The notes: generated from the letters alone by a model not told the origin. DNA of 64,000 nucleotides from Streptomyces ortus (GCF_026341275.1 NZ_JAIFZO010000002.1:8214118-8278117); one strand, 5' to 3'. Shown: positions 15,787 through 25,220, counted from the stretch's first letter. Program-made: numbers and translations.

Positions 15787-17289
15787 GTGACTGTCCGATC
15801 GACCGGGTTCGTCGCCAAGTCCTTGGCCACCCTGCTGGTCGGCGGCCTCGTGGCGATGTTCTCGCCGACGACCGCCGTCGCCGCACCCGACTACTCGACC
15901 GCCGAGGCGGGCAACCCCTTCGTCGACGGCTGGTACGCGGACCCCGACACCGCGGTCTACGACGGCAGGTTCTGGGTCTACCCCACGGCATCCAAGCCCT
16001 ACGCCGAGCAGACCTACCTCGACGCGTTCTCCTCCACCGACCTGGTCCACTGGACCAAGCACAGCAACGTCCTCAAGACGGCGGACGTCACCTGGGCCGA
16101 GTACGCGGTGTGGGCCCCCGCGCCGGTCGAACGGAACGGCAAGTACTACCTGTACTTCGCCGCCAACGACATCCAGAACGACTCGGAACTCGGCGGCATC
16201 GGCGTGGCCGTCGCCGACCGCCCCGAAGGCCCCTACAAGGACGCGCTCGGCAAGCCGCTGATCTCGCAGTTCCACAACGGGGCCCAGCCCATCGACCAGG
16301 ACGTCTTCATCGACGACGACGGTCAGGCGTACATGTACTACGGCGGCTGGCACCACTCCAACGTCGTCAAGCTCAACCCGGACATGACCAGCCTGGGCAC
16401 CTTCGACGACGGCTCCACCTACAAGGAGATCACCCCCGAGAACTTCACCGAGGGCTCCTACATGTTCAAGCGCGATGGCACGTACTACTTCATGTGGTCG
16501 GAGGGCGGCTGGACCGGCCCCGACTACTCGGTGTCGTACGCGATGTCCGACTCACCCACCGGCCCCTTCAAGAAGATCGACAAGGTCCTCGCCCAGGATC
16601 CGGCGGTCGCCAAGGGATCCGGCCACAACTCCGTCGTCAACGTGCCCGGCACCGACATCTGGTACATCGTCTACCACCGCCGCCCGCTCAGCGAGAGCGA
16701 CGGCAACCACCGTCAACTGGCCTACGACCGCCTCCACTTCAACTCCGACGGCACCATCCGCCGTATCGCGATGCAGGTGAAGGACAACTTCGCCGACGGC
16801 AACGCGCTGGGCTGGAAGACGTACGGCGGGACCTGGTCCGTGAGCGGCGGACAGTACCGGGTGGGCCGGAACCTGGGCGGCAAGGCGCTGCTCGACACGA
16901 ACTTCGCCGACTTCACCTACGACGCCGACGTCACCGTCACCTCGGGCGGCGGGGACGCGGGCCTGACCTTCAGGGTGAGCGGGCCGTCGGTCGGCTGGGA
17001 CAGCTACTCGGGCTACTACGCCGGCATCAGCCCGAGCGGCAAGGTGGTCCTCGGCCGGGCGAACGGTTCCTGGACCGAGCTGGCCAGTGCCCGCACGGCC
17101 ATCGGCTCCGGTTCGGCCCACCGGATGCGGGTGACCGCCGTCGGCTCGTCGATCAAGGTGTTCGTCGACGACATGACGACGCCCAAGATCTCCGTCAGCG
17201 ACGGCACCTACCGCAGCGGCGCGAACGGCGTCCGGGTCTTCGACACCGAGGCCGCCTTCGACAATGTTGCCGTCGCGCCCGCGGGGTGA
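15787..17289 (+). CDS. Secreted GH43 glycosidase (arabinanase/xylosidase type)
   Basis: The 500-residue protein has a signal peptide ending near AVAA-PD (about residue 33). A five-bladed GH43 propeller follows: the catalytic base Asp lies in WYADPDTAVYDGRFWVYPT (about 48-66), the pKa-modulating Asp in QDVFIDDDGQ (about 175-184) and the acid Glu in NFTEGSYMFKRDG (about 219-231). Residues from about 330 form a beta-sandwich domain resembling CBM66/LamG modules. It should act outside the cell on arabinose- or xylose-containing polysaccharide; exact linkage is open. GTG at 15787 has GGAGG 6 bases upstream. It is monocistronic with palindromic operators in front. Confidence 0.92.
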   Translation: MTVRSTGFVAKSLATLLVGGLVAMFSPTTAVAAPDYSTAEAGNPFVDGWYADPDTAVYDGRFWVYPTASKPYAEQTYLDAFSSTDLVHWTKHSNVLKTADVTWAEYAVWAPAPVERNGKYYLYFAANDIQNDSELGGIGVAVADRPEGPYKDALGKPLISQFHNGAQPIDQDVFIDDDGQAYMYYGGWHHSNVVKLNPDMTSLGTFDDGSTYKEITPENFTEGSYMFKRDGTYYFMWSEGGWTGPDYSVSYAMSDSPTGPFKKIDKVLAQDPAVAKGSGHNSVVNVPGTDIWYIVYHRRPLSESDGNHRQLAYDRLHFNSDGTIRRIAMQVKDNFADGNALGWKTYGGTWSVSGGQYRVGRNLGGKALLDTNFADFTYDADVTVTSGGGDAGLTFRVSGPSVGWDSYSGYYAGISPSGKVVLGRANGSWTELASARTAIGSGSAHRMRVTAVGSSIKVFVDDMTTPKISVSDGTYRSGANGVRVFDTEAAFDNVAVAPAG

Positions 17290-17310
17290 CGAACCGGCGC
17301 TCCCGCCTCC

Positions 17311-17354
17311 GCCGCGGAGCCGAACGCGCCCCGCCGCGGAGCCGAACGCGCCCC
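17311..17354. repeat. 22-bp tandem duplication
   Basis: Two identical adjacent 22-bp copies beginning GCCGCGGAGCC lie in the 184-base gap between the convergent GH43 and fusion genes. No gene is affected. Confidence 0.9.
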
Positions 17355-17473
17355 GCGGCGAAGGCGGACACGGGCGGAGGCCGGAGCCGGAGCCTGACGC
17401 GTCACGGTCACGCGGTATGTCTCGCAGAGCCTGTGTCATATCCCCGGCCGGGCGCGCGGCGTCGGTCTCGTAG

Positions 17474-19759
17474 TCATCCGGCGGCCAGCGACACCAGCAC
17501 CGTGGCGGTCAGCGCGGAGCGGGCCACCATGCCGGACACCGAGGTGTTCTCCGAGCGGGCGTGCGCGCCCGAGCCGACCGCGCCGATGCCGTCCAGGACG
17601 GGCGTCCCCGCGGCCACGACGAAGTTGCCGTCGCTCGCCCCGCCGACGGACGCCTCCCGCAGATCCTCCCCGAGCAGCGCCGCGCACCGGCGGGCCAGCT
17701 CCGCGAGCGCCGCGACCTGTTCGGTCCGCTCGAAGACGGGCCGGTTCCAGTCCCCGCTTATCTCCACGCGGGTGCGCGGATCCACCGGGCGCAGGGCGGC
17801 GAGGGCATCGCTGATCCGCTGCTGCTCGGCCGCGGAGGCGACACGGATGTCGATGCGGCCGACGGCCCGCCCCGCGGTGACGTTGCTGCGGGTGCCGCCC
17901 TCCACCACGCCCACGTTGAGCGAGGTGCCCGCCTCCGGGGCACGCAGTTCCGCCAGGCGCAGGATCTGGTGGGCGAGTTCGTCCACCGCGCTCGCCCCGG
18001 CGGTGGGGTCGAGCCCGGCGTGGGCCTCGCTGCCGGTGACCGTGAGGGTGAAGAGTCCCACCCCCTTGCGTGCCGTCTTGATCGCGCCGTCGGCCGCCGC
18101 CTCGAAGACCATGGCGAGCCTGCTGCCGTGCGACTCGGCGACGATGGCCTCGTGGGAGGCGAGGCTGCCCGTCTCCTCGTCGCCGTTCAGCATCAGGGTG
18201 CAGGCGGGCCTGGGCAGGCCCAGGGCGTCGAGGGCGCGCAGGGCCCACACCGCCTGTACGAGACCGGCCTTCATGTCGAACACGCCGGGCCCGCTGATGT
18301 GGTCGCCGTCCCGCCGGAAGGGCCAGTCGTCGAGGGTGCCGGTCGGCCACACGGTGTCGTAGTGACCGAGGAGCAGGACCGGCCGGCCGTCCTCGGCGGA
18401 CGCGTCCCGGCCCGGATAGCGGCGTACGAGGATGGCCCCGGCCCCGGCCCCTGCCCCCGTTCCCGTCCGGGGAAGGATCTCCTCGGCGTCCGGTGCGCCC
18501 AGGCGGCGGTCGAGCCAGTCGCGCAGCCAGCCGAGGCAGGCATCGAGGTCGTCCGGATCGTCGCTGGCACTGCCCTGGGACGTGTACGCGTCGAGGTCGG
18601 CGACCATCTCCTCACGGTGCTCGTCGAGCCAGCGCCGGACCGCCGCGGCCTGCTCCGCCGCGGGCGGCCGTCCGGGCATCGTGGACGGGGCGACGTGGCC
18701 GGACTCATGGGTCCCGCCGAGCACCGCCGGCCCGGCGAGACGGTCCAGCTCCGCCAGGCGCGACTCCGACATCCCGTCCGGGGCGCCCTCCAGGGAGCGC
18801 AGGCCCTCCATGACGGTGCGCAGCAGAGGTGTGGGCAGCCCTTCGCGGGCCGCGTGGCCGAAGACGTCGGCGTAGTGGGTGGTGACCTCGACGGGCCGGT
18901 GCCGTACGGCGAGGTCCCGCCAGATCCCGCTGCGGTCCTTCGCCTGCGTACGCAGCCACGCGCTCAGGCGGTCGAAGGCGGCGTCCCGTTCCGCCGGATC
19001 CGTACCCTGCCGGAACGGGAGGGGGTCGAAGGCGTCGAAGGCCTCCAGGGCGACGCCGAGCCGGTCGGACACGGCGAAGATCTCACCGGTCAGACCGGCC
19101 ATGGCGGGGCGGTGCCGGTCGATGAGGTCGGCCATGGGGGCGTCGGCGAGGGCGGTGGCGGCGAGCATGGCACCGAAGCCGGCCTTGGCCCACAGATATC
19201 CCTCGACGTTGTCGCTGGCCACGGCCGGGCCCCAGCTCCGCAGGTCGGCCACCACCGCGCGGACGCGTGGGCTGACCGGGGCCCCGCCGGGTTCGCCGAC
19301 GACCAGGGCCCCGGCGCCGCCGTCCAGGACGACACCCGGTTCGACGACGTCGGCGAAGATGTTCACGAACGCGGCGACGGTGCGGTGGGCGCCCACATGC
19401 TGCGCGATCAGACCCTCGTTGAAGCCGTTCTGCAGGGAGGTCACATAGCCGTCCGGCTCCAGGCGGGGCGCGATCCACGCCGCCGCCGCGCCGGTGGCCT
19501 GTGCCTTCACGGCCAGCAGGACCCGTCCGAGGGCGCCTTGGAACTCGTCCGGGGTGACGGCGTCGACCGCCACGCTCGTACGCGACTCGCCGTGCGCGAC
19601 GACGAGTCCGCGGGCGCGGATCGCGGCCACATGGGCGGCATCGGTGTCGACGACCGTGACCGGGTGGCCGGCCCGCGCGAGGGCGAAGGCGAGCGTGCCG
19701 CCGATCGCGCCCCCGCCGACGATGGTGTAGGCGGCCCGTTGCGCGGAGGGGGTGGTCAT
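17474..19759 (-). CDS. Ketopantoate reductase-like / M20 peptidase fusion
   Basis: One 761-codon frame joins two enzymes. Residues 1 to about 350 are a ketopantoate reductase (ApbA/PanE) fold with the NAD(P)H motif VGGGAIGG near residue 13, LQNGFNE near 112 and the Lys in LWAKAGFGAML. After a linker, residues about 365-761 are an M20 metallopeptidase of the carboxypeptidase G2 type. Its metal ligands are in LLGHYDTVWP, GVFDMKAGL, NGDEETGS and GSGAHARSEN. The M20 part likely cleaves an amide to an acidic amino acid; the reductase part acts on a 2-oxo acid or related ketone. An internal Met at residue 361 could give a separate M20 protein. The ATG overlaps the upstream SDR stop (ATGA), so this is the last gene of the operon. 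Confidence 0.85.
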   Translation of the reverse strand: MTTPSAQRAAYTIVGGGAIGGTLAFALARAGHPVTVVDTDAAHVAAIRARGLVVAHGESRTSVAVDAVTPDEFQGALGRVLLAVKAQATGAAAAWIAPRLEPDGYVTSLQNGFNEGLIAQHVGAHRTVAAFVNIFADVVEPGVVLDGGAGALVVGEPGGAPVSPRVRAVVADLRSWGPAVASDNVEGYLWAKAGFGAMLAATALADAPMADLIDRHRPAMAGLTGEIFAVSDRLGVALEAFDAFDPLPFRQGTDPAERDAAFDRLSAWLRTQAKDRSGIWRDLAVRHRPVEVTTHYADVFGHAAREGLPTPLLRTVMEGLRSLEGAPDGMSESRLAELDRLAGPAVLGGTHESGHVAPSTMPGRPPAAEQAAAVRRWLDEHREEMVADLDAYTSQGSASDDPDDLDACLGWLRDWLDRRLGAPDAEEILPRTGTGAGAGAGAILVRRYPGRDASAEDGRPVLLLGHYDTVWPTGTLDDWPFRRDGDHISGPGVFDMKAGLVQAVWALRALDALGLPRPACTLMLNGDEETGSLASHEAIVAESHGSRLAMVFEAAADGAIKTARKGVGLFTLTVTGSEAHAGLDPTAGASAVDELAHQILRLAELRAPEAGTSLNVGVVEGGTRSNVTAGRAVGRIDIRVASAAEQQRISDALAALRPVDPRTRVEISGDWNRPVFERTEQVAALAELARRCAALLGEDLREASVGGASDGNFVVAAGTPVLDGIGAVGSGAHARSENTSVSGMVARSALTATVLVSLAAG

Positions 19760-20586
19760 GAGGGGAGTCCTTCCGTGGAGGCGGTGGCGCGATCGGCCGG
19801 GAGCGCCGGGTGCGGGGTGGCGCGGATGTCACCGGGCTGCCAGATGCGGGGCAGGTGCAGTGCGCCCGTACTGGACCCGCCGTCCACGCGCAGGATCTCT
19901 CCGGTGATCCAGGAGGCGTCCGGGCCCGCGATCCAGCACACCGCGCGGGCGATGTCCTCGGGGCTGCCCGGGCGGCCGAGCGGGTTGCCGCCGATGGCCG
20001 CGGCGTACTCGGCGGAGACGGGGTTGCAGTCGCTGGACACCTGGACGAACCCGGGGCTGACCGCGTTGACGCGGATGCCGTGCTCGCCCAGTTCGAGTGC
20101 GGCGGCCCGGGTGGCCATCTCCAGGGCGGCCTTGGACGTCGCGTACGGGCCGCCGCCGGGGCGGGCCCGCAGCGCGGAACCGGAGCTGATGTTGACGACC
20201 GCGCCGGGCCGCCCGGCAGCCATGGCGAGCCGTGCGAAGGCCGCGGTGGCGAGCACGGGAGCACGCAGGTTGACCGCGAACAGCCGGTCCCAGGCGTTGG
20301 CTTCGACCTCGGCCATGTCCAGGGACGGGTAGACCCCCGCCGCGTTGACCAGGACGTCCACGGGGCCGTTCGCCGCCCAGGCCGCCTCGACCAGGGCGGC
20401 GGGCGCGTCCGGGTCGGTGAGGTCCGCGGCGCGCGTCACCGCGCCGCCGCCCAGCCGTGCCGCGGTCAGGTCCAGCGCCTCTGGATCGCGGTCGGCGAGC
20501 GTGAGCAGGGCGCCCCGTGCGGCGAACTCCCCGGCGATCGCCCCGCCGATACCGCCCGCGGCACCGGTGACGAGCACGTGCGCCAT
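19756..20586 (-). CDS. SDR-family oxidoreductase
   Basis: The 276-residue protein is a classical short-chain dehydrogenase. The cofactor loop TGAAGGIGGAI is at about residues 7-17, NAAG at 81-84, the catalytic Ser in ISSGSA near 131 and YATSK near 145-149. A Pro-rich tail of about 30 residues follows the usual C-terminal INVDGG-like block. It should oxidise an alcohol or reduce a ketone with NAD(P). The start overlaps the transporter stop (TGATG) and its stop overlaps the fusion gene start, so it acts in the same pathway as those proteins. Substrate is unknown. Confidence 0.88.
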   Translation of the reverse strand: MAHVLVTGAAGGIGGAIAGEFAARGALLTLADRDPEALDLTAARLGGGAVTRAADLTDPDAPAALVEAAWAANGPVDVLVNAAGVYPSLDMAEVEANAWDRLFAVNLRAPVLATAAFARLAMAAGRPGAVVNISSGSALRARPGGGPYATSKAALEMATRAAALELGEHGIRVNAVSPGFVQVSSDCNPVSAEYAAAIGGNPLGRPGSPEDIARAVCWIAGPDASWITGEILRVDGGSSTGALHLPRIWQPGDIRATPHPALPADRATASTEGLPS

Positions 20587-21917
20587 CAGGCGAACTCCTT
20601 GTCCTTGGTCTCCGGCATCGTGAGGTAGACGACGAGGGAGATGAGCGCGGCGCCGGAGACGTAGATCCACAGCAGGTCGCTGTGGCCGTTCTCGTGCATC
20701 CAGGTGGTCAGATACGGCGCCGTGCCGCCGAAGAGCGCGACCGCCAGCGCGTACGGCAGGGCGATTCCGGTGGCGCGTACCTCCGCGGGGAACTGCTCGG
20801 CCATGATGACGGCGCAGTTGGCGGAGTAGCCGAGGATCAGCAGCATGCCGACGAGCTGGACCAGGAACAGGCTCAGGAAGCTGCCGCTGAGCAGGTGCAG
20901 CAGCGGCCAGGCGAGGACCACGAAGCCGCCGGCGAAGGCCGCCATGGTCGGCTTGCGGCCGATCCGGTCCGAGAGCAGCCCGACGAACGGCAGCGCGACG
21001 ACGAAGACGACCAGACACAGCGTCTGCGACAGCAGGGCCGTCTTGAGCGGGATGCCGGTGGTCAGATTCGCGTACGTGGGCAGGTAGTTGACCCAGATGT
21101 AGTAGGTCAGGGTGCCCGCGATGGTGATGCCCGCGACGCGCAGGGTCGCGGCCGGGTGCTCCACGAACATCGTCTTGACGGGGTTGGTCCGGGTGCGGCC
21201 CGTGTCCTGTGCCTGGGTGAAGGACTCGGTGTCCTCGACCGTGACGCGCAGCCACAGTCCGACCAGGCCGAGCAGTCCGCCGAAGACGAACGCGGCGCGC
21301 CAGCCCCAGGAGTGCACGGCGTCGTCGCTGAGCGTCGAGGTGGTGAGGGTGCCCAGGAGCGAGGCGATGAGGACGCCGCCCGCGACCGACACCTGCTGCC
21401 ACGACCCGGCGAACGCGCGCCTGCCGCGGGCCGCCGACTCCACGAGGAAGGCGGAGGACGAACCGAACTCGCCACCCGCGGAGAAGCCCTGCACGAGCCG
21501 GGCGAGGAGCAGGACCAGCGGCGAGAGGACGCCGATGGTGTCGTAGTTCGGGGTGATCGCGATCAGGAAGCCGGCGCCCGCCATCAGGGCGACCGTGAGG
21601 GTCATGCCCTTCTTACGGCCGTGCCGGTCGGCGTACGCGCCGAGGACCGCGGCACCGACCGGACGCATCACGAAACCGACGGCGAACACGGCGAGCGTGG
21701 ACAGCAGGGCCACCGCGCCGTCGCCCTTGGGGAAGAACTCATCGGCGATGATCTTCGCGAAGATCGAGTACAGGGCCCAGTCGACCCATTCGACGGTGTT
21801 GCCGATGGTGCCGGCGACGATGGCCTTGCGCTGGGCGCTGCTCAGTCTGCCCGGGGCGGGGGAGCCGCCGCCCTTGGACAGGGGACCGGCGGGGGGCGTG
21901 GCGGGTCCGGTGGTCAT
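20586..21917 (-). CDS. MHS-type MFS metabolite/proton symporter
   Basis: The 443-residue protein has 12 membrane helices and the metabolite:H+ symporter hallmarks: a first helix starting IGNTVEWVDWALYS (about residues 36-49) and the cytoplasmic loop YADRHGRKKGMT (about 96-107). Members import organic acids, betaines, shikimate or aromatic acids. The overlaps with the hydrolase gene upstream (ATGA) and the SDR gene downstream (TGATG) mean it probably brings in the compound degraded by the operon. A Ser/Gly/Pro-rich tail of about 25 residues precedes the first helix. The compound is likely a small carboxylate. Confidence 0.9.
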   Translation of the reverse strand: MTTGPATPPAGPLSKGGGSPAPGRLSSAQRKAIVAGTIGNTVEWVDWALYSIFAKIIADEFFPKGDGAVALLSTLAVFAVGFVMRPVGAAVLGAYADRHGRKKGMTLTVALMAGAGFLIAITPNYDTIGVLSPLVLLLARLVQGFSAGGEFGSSSAFLVESAARGRRAFAGSWQQVSVAGGVLIASLLGTLTTSTLSDDAVHSWGWRAAFVFGGLLGLVGLWLRVTVEDTESFTQAQDTGRTRTNPVKTMFVEHPAATLRVAGITIAGTLTYYIWVNYLPTYANLTTGIPLKTALLSQTLCLVVFVVALPFVGLLSDRIGRKPTMAAFAGGFVVLAWPLLHLLSGSFLSLFLVQLVGMLLILGYSANCAVIMAEQFPAEVRATGIALPYALAVALFGGTAPYLTTWMHENGHSDLLWIYVSGAALISLVVYLTMPETKDKEFA

Positions 21918-22891
21918 GGCGTCTGCTCCGGGGCGTCGGGGACGGAACGGGCGGTCGAGCGGTTGTTTTCGGCCGGCACCCCGTTGTTCAGCACGGCGCG
22001 GGCCGCGTCGGCGAGCTGGGCGTGGGTGGCGTACCAGACGTCGGAGTGGGCGGCGATGTGGTCGAGGAGTTCACGCAGCGCCACCAGGCGCGAACGGTGG
22101 CCGATGACGTGCGGATGCAGGGTGAGCTGGAATACCCCGCCGTCGCGGTACGCGGCGTCGAATTCGTCGGTCCAGATCTCCAGCACGTCGCGCGGGCGGC
22201 TGTGCGGGCGGACGGAGCCGTAGCGGTCCATCGTGAAGTACGGGGCGTCGTCGCGGATCCAGTCCACGGGGATCTCGACCAGACCGGTGGGCCTGCCGTC
22301 GGCGACGATCTCGTAGGGCTCGTCGTCCGCCATCAGCGACGAGTCGTACGAGAAGCCCAGTTCGAGCATGATGTCGAGCGTCGAGTCGGAGAAGTCCCAG
22401 GACGGCGTGCGGATGCCGACGGGCCGCCGCCCGGTCAGCGTGTCGAGGGTGTCCAGGGCACGCGCGGTCAGCTCCCGCTCGTCGTCGCGGCCCAGCAGCA
22501 TGTTGCGCTCGTGGATCCAGCCGTGCACGGCCAGTTCATGACCGTCGCGGGTGTAGGCGCGCGCCTCCTCGGGGTGGGCCAGGGCGGAGACCGCGGGCAT
22601 GAAGAACGTCGCGGGCACGCCGTACCGGGCGAGGAGAGCGAGGATCCGGGGCGCGCCGACGCGGGCGCCGTACTCGCCCTGGGCGAGGCGGCCGGGGCTG
22701 GTCTCGCCGTCGCGCAGCGGGATCGTCTCGTGGTCGGAGTCGAAGGAGAGGGCGACCGCGACGCGGGCGCCGCCGGGCCAGCGGTCGGGGACCAGCCGGC
22801 GTCCGGCGCGCACGGCGTCGAGGTGGCCGCGCCAGGTCTGTTCGGTCCAGCGCCAGCTCTCCGCGGGCAGGCCGGAGTCGTCTGTGGGCAT
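21914..22891 (-). CDS. Polysaccharide deacetylase-fold hydrolase
   Basis: The 325-residue protein has a NodB/polysaccharide deacetylase fold with the metal site SFDSDHE (about residues 49-55) and HGWIHE (about 122-127), plus late TLHPHVIGH. There is no signal peptide, so it is cytoplasmic. Non-secreted members of this length include PuuE-type allantoinase and cyclic imide hydrolases, which open ring amides rather than deacetylate polysaccharide. The ATG at 22891 has no strong ribosome-binding site. Coupling to an MHS importer and an M20 amidohydrolase fits ring opening or amide cleavage of an imported metabolite. Confidence 0.83.
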   Translation of the reverse strand: MPTDDSGLPAESWRWTEQTWRGHLDAVRAGRRLVPDRWPGGARVAVALSFDSDHETIPLRDGETSPGRLAQGEYGARVGAPRILALLARYGVPATFFMPAVSALAHPEEARAYTRDGHELAVHGWIHERNMLLGRDDERELTARALDTLDTLTGRRPVGIRTPSWDFSDSTLDIMLELGFSYDSSLMADDEPYEIVADGRPTGLVEIPVDWIRDDAPYFTMDRYGSVRPHSRPRDVLEIWTDEFDAAYRDGGVFQLTLHPHVIGHRSRLVALRELLDHIAAHSDVWYATHAQLADAARAVLNNGVPAENNRSTARSVPDAPEQTP

Positions 22892-22974
22892 GGTGACTCC
22901 ACGGGGGTCGGGGACAGGACGGGGAAAAGTGGGGGAGCGCGGCCGGAGCGGGCCGCGGGCGCGCGGGTGCCCGC

Positions 22975-23985
22975 TCAGGCGGCCGGGCGGACCATGCGGT
23001 GCCAGGAGTACTTCATGGTGACGAGGTGCAGGGTCACGTCGGAGGCCAGCAGGCCGGGCAGCGCCCCGATGACGTCGCTGGTGTAGCGGAAGAGGTCGGT
23101 GCGGCGGGGGAGCACCATGTGTCCGACGAGGTTGAAGCGGCCGGTCGCCGCGCCCAGGAACTTGGTTCCCGGATGTCCGGCGAGCTGCCGTCCCGCCGCG
23201 TCGAGCCGGTCGGGCTCGATCGACAGCCAGACCATGAACTCCGCGTCGTACCCGATCAGAGCCGGTTCGACGAGGGTGCGGAACTGGAGGATGCCGCGGG
23301 CGATGAGCCGGTCCATGGCCCGCGCGACGCTGGACTCCGTGTGCTCCAGACTCCTGGCCAGCGTGCTGACCGGGGTGCGGCCGTCCTCCTTGAGGGCCGC
23401 GACGACCGCCTGCTCCAGGGTGGTGAGCGCCTGCGGTGTCACGTCCCAGTCGGCCCGGTCGCAGGACGAGGCCAGGGAGTCGGGCCGCAGGTCGGCGGCT
23501 GCCTCGGCGGGCAGCAGTCCGGTGTCCCACATCGACGCCGAGGTGAACGCGCGGATGACCGGTACGGCCTCGGTGCTGGTGATGAGGTCGGCCGCGGGCA
23601 GATCGGTGAAGAGCATCCGCATCATCTCCTCGTTGTCGCGGGCGACGAAGTCGACGATCAGGTCGGCGGCGCCGGTGACCACAGCGACGAAACGCACATC
23701 CGGACTGGCGGTGAGCCGGTCCGCGACGTCAAGACCACGGCCGGGCCTGGCCTGCACCCGGACGAGCATGGAGGATCCCTCCCGCGTCCGGTCCAGTTCC
23801 AGGGTGCCGACCACGCGCAGCAGCCCGCGTTCGCGCAGGGCCCGGTAGCGTCGCTGGGCGGTCGTCTCGCTGGCGTCCACCCACCGCGCCACCGCGCTCC
23901 ACGGGGCACGTCCGTTGAGCTGGAGCGCGGCGATGATGCGCCGGTCCAGCTCGTCGACGGTGTCCACGGGGGCTCGGTGGTTCAT
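22975..23985 (-). CDS. Double-domain Lrp/AsnC-family regulator
   Basis: The 336-residue protein carries two Lrp/AsnC units in tandem. The first HTH is near residues 11-55 (LDRRIIAALQLNGRAPWSAV) and the second near 185-230 (EQAVVAALKEDGRTPVSTL), each followed by a RAM-like ligand-binding sandwich. Such duplicated regulators in actinobacteria often control adjacent amino acid-related catabolic genes. It lies 83 bases upstream of the hydrolase gene on the same strand and is therefore the probable regulator of that operon. The ATG at 23985 has no clear ribosome-binding site; the start may be leaderless. Confidence 0.85.
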   Translation of the reverse strand: MNHRAPVDTVDELDRRIIAALQLNGRAPWSAVARWVDASETTAQRRYRALRERGLLRVVGTLELDRTREGSSMLVRVQARPGRGLDVADRLTASPDVRFVAVVTGAADLIVDFVARDNEEMMRMLFTDLPAADLITSTEAVPVIRAFTSASMWDTGLLPAEAAADLRPDSLASSCDRADWDVTPQALTTLEQAVVAALKEDGRTPVSTLARSLEHTESSVARAMDRLIARGILQFRTLVEPALIGYDAEFMVWLSIEPDRLDAAGRQLAGHPGTKFLGAATGRFNLVGHMVLPRRTDLFRYTSDVIGALPGLLASDVTLHLVTMKYSWHRMVRPAA

Positions 23986-24255
23986 GGCGCCGACGCTAAT
24001 GAGCACCGAGGCCGCCGTCAATGAAGGAATCCTGCATCACCCCAGCTCAGAGCCGTGCCATCCAGCACTCGGAGGGTTACGGAGACGTAAAGGACGCAGT
24101 TGGGGCCCGTGCCCCCACATGGCTGGAAGGTGACGGATTACGCCACCGTGTGTCTGAAAAAGTTCACCGGCGGGATACGTGCGCGGACCGTCGCTGCCGC
24201 CGGCGCCTTTCCGGCGGCCGAACGGAAGAGGACGGAGGTTGCCTACTCTGGTGGC

Positions 24256-25167
24256 ATGCGCATGCGCCCCACTCTGAGCTGGACCCCGACCGAAGACCTG
24301 CCGCCCGGCACCACGGATCCGCTACCGGTCGCCGACGCGCTGCGCTTCGGCGGTGTGCTGCTACTCAGCGGAGCGGGCCTGTCCACGGAGTCGGGCATCC
24401 CCGACTACCGGGGCGAGGGCGGGAGCCTGAGCCGGCACACCCCGATGACCTACCAGGACTTCGTCGGCGGCGAACAGGCGCGGCGCAGGTACTGGGCGCG
24501 CAGCCACCTCGGCTGGCGTACCTTCGGCCGTGCCCGCCCCAATGCCGGGCACCGGGCCGTCGCCGCCTTCGCGCGGCACGGCCTGCTCACGGGCGTGATC
24601 ACGCAGAACGTCGACGGCCTGCACCAGGCCGCGGGCACCGAGGGCGTCGTGGAGCTGCACGGGAGTCTGGAAAGGGTCGTCTGTCTGTCCTGCGGCGCCT
24701 TCGGCCCGCGCCGCGAACTCGCCCGCCGGCTGGAGGAGGCGAACGAGGGCTTCGCACCGGTGGCCGCGGCGATCAACCCCGACGGTGACGCCGACCTCTC
24801 CGATGAGCAGGTCGGGGACTTCCGCGTGGTGCCCTGCACGCTCTGCGGCGGCATCCTCAAGCCGGACGTGGTGTTCTTCGGCGAAGCCGTGCCTGCCGCC
24901 CGGGTCGAGCACTGCCGCGAACTGGTCCGCGCGGCGAACTGCCTGCTCGTCCTCGGCTCCTCCCTGACGGTGATGTCCGGGCTCCGCTTCGTCCGCCAGG
25001 CGGCGCAGGAGGGGAAGCCGGTGCTGATCGTCAACCGGGACGCGACCCGCGGTGACGTGCACGCCGTCACCCGGGTCGCCCTTCCCCTGGGGGCGACGCT
25101 GACCACCGTGGCCGACGGGCTGGGCATCCCGGTCGAGGGCGGGGCGGCGGCCGGAACCGGGCAGTGA
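24256..25167 (+). CDS. Sirtuin (NAD-dependent protein deacylase)
   Basis: The 303-residue protein is a Sir2 enzyme that removes acyl groups from lysines using NAD. GAGLSTESGIPDYRG (about residues 36-50) binds NAD, TQNVDGLHQ (about 115-123) and the catalytic His in ELHGSL follow. The structural zinc site is CLSCG and CTLCGG. The tail has LVLGSSLTV. The motif spelling resembles the SIRT4-like class II group. The ATG at 24256 has no Shine-Dalgarno sequence and a second ATG lies six bases on. A bidirectional hairpin ends the gene. Acyl preference and targets are unknown. Confidence 0.92.
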   Translation: MRMRPTLSWTPTEDLPPGTTDPLPVADALRFGGVLLLSGAGLSTESGIPDYRGEGGSLSRHTPMTYQDFVGGEQARRRYWARSHLGWRTFGRARPNAGHRAVAAFARHGLLTGVITQNVDGLHQAAGTEGVVELHGSLERVVCLSCGAFGPRRELARRLEEANEGFAPVAAAINPDGDADLSDEQVGDFRVVPCTLCGGILKPDVVFFGEAVPAARVEHCRELVRAANCLLVLGSSLTVMSGLRFVRQAAQEGKPVLIVNRDATRGDVHAVTRVALPLGATLTTVADGLGIPVEGGAAAGTGQ

Positions 25168-25192
25168 CCGCGCCGTTCCGGTACGGGTGATG

Positions 25193-25220
25193 CCGTGTCC
25201 CCGCGGGTACGGGGACACGG
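25193..25220. terminator. Bidirectional terminator between sirtuin and LLM genes
   Basis: Arms CCGTGTCCCC and GGGGACACGG with an 8-base loop lie between two convergent stop codons (25167 and 25228). Confidence 0.8.

Noticed and set aside
15654..18362. 902-codon open frame on + across GH43 and the fusion gene
   Set aside because: It covers two real genes in other frames and is Arg-rich nonsense; its C-terminal half is antisense to the M20 domain.
17561..20332. 923-codon open frame on + over the fusion and SDR genes
   Set aside because: Antisense shadow; the minus-strand frames have clear motifs and coupled starts.
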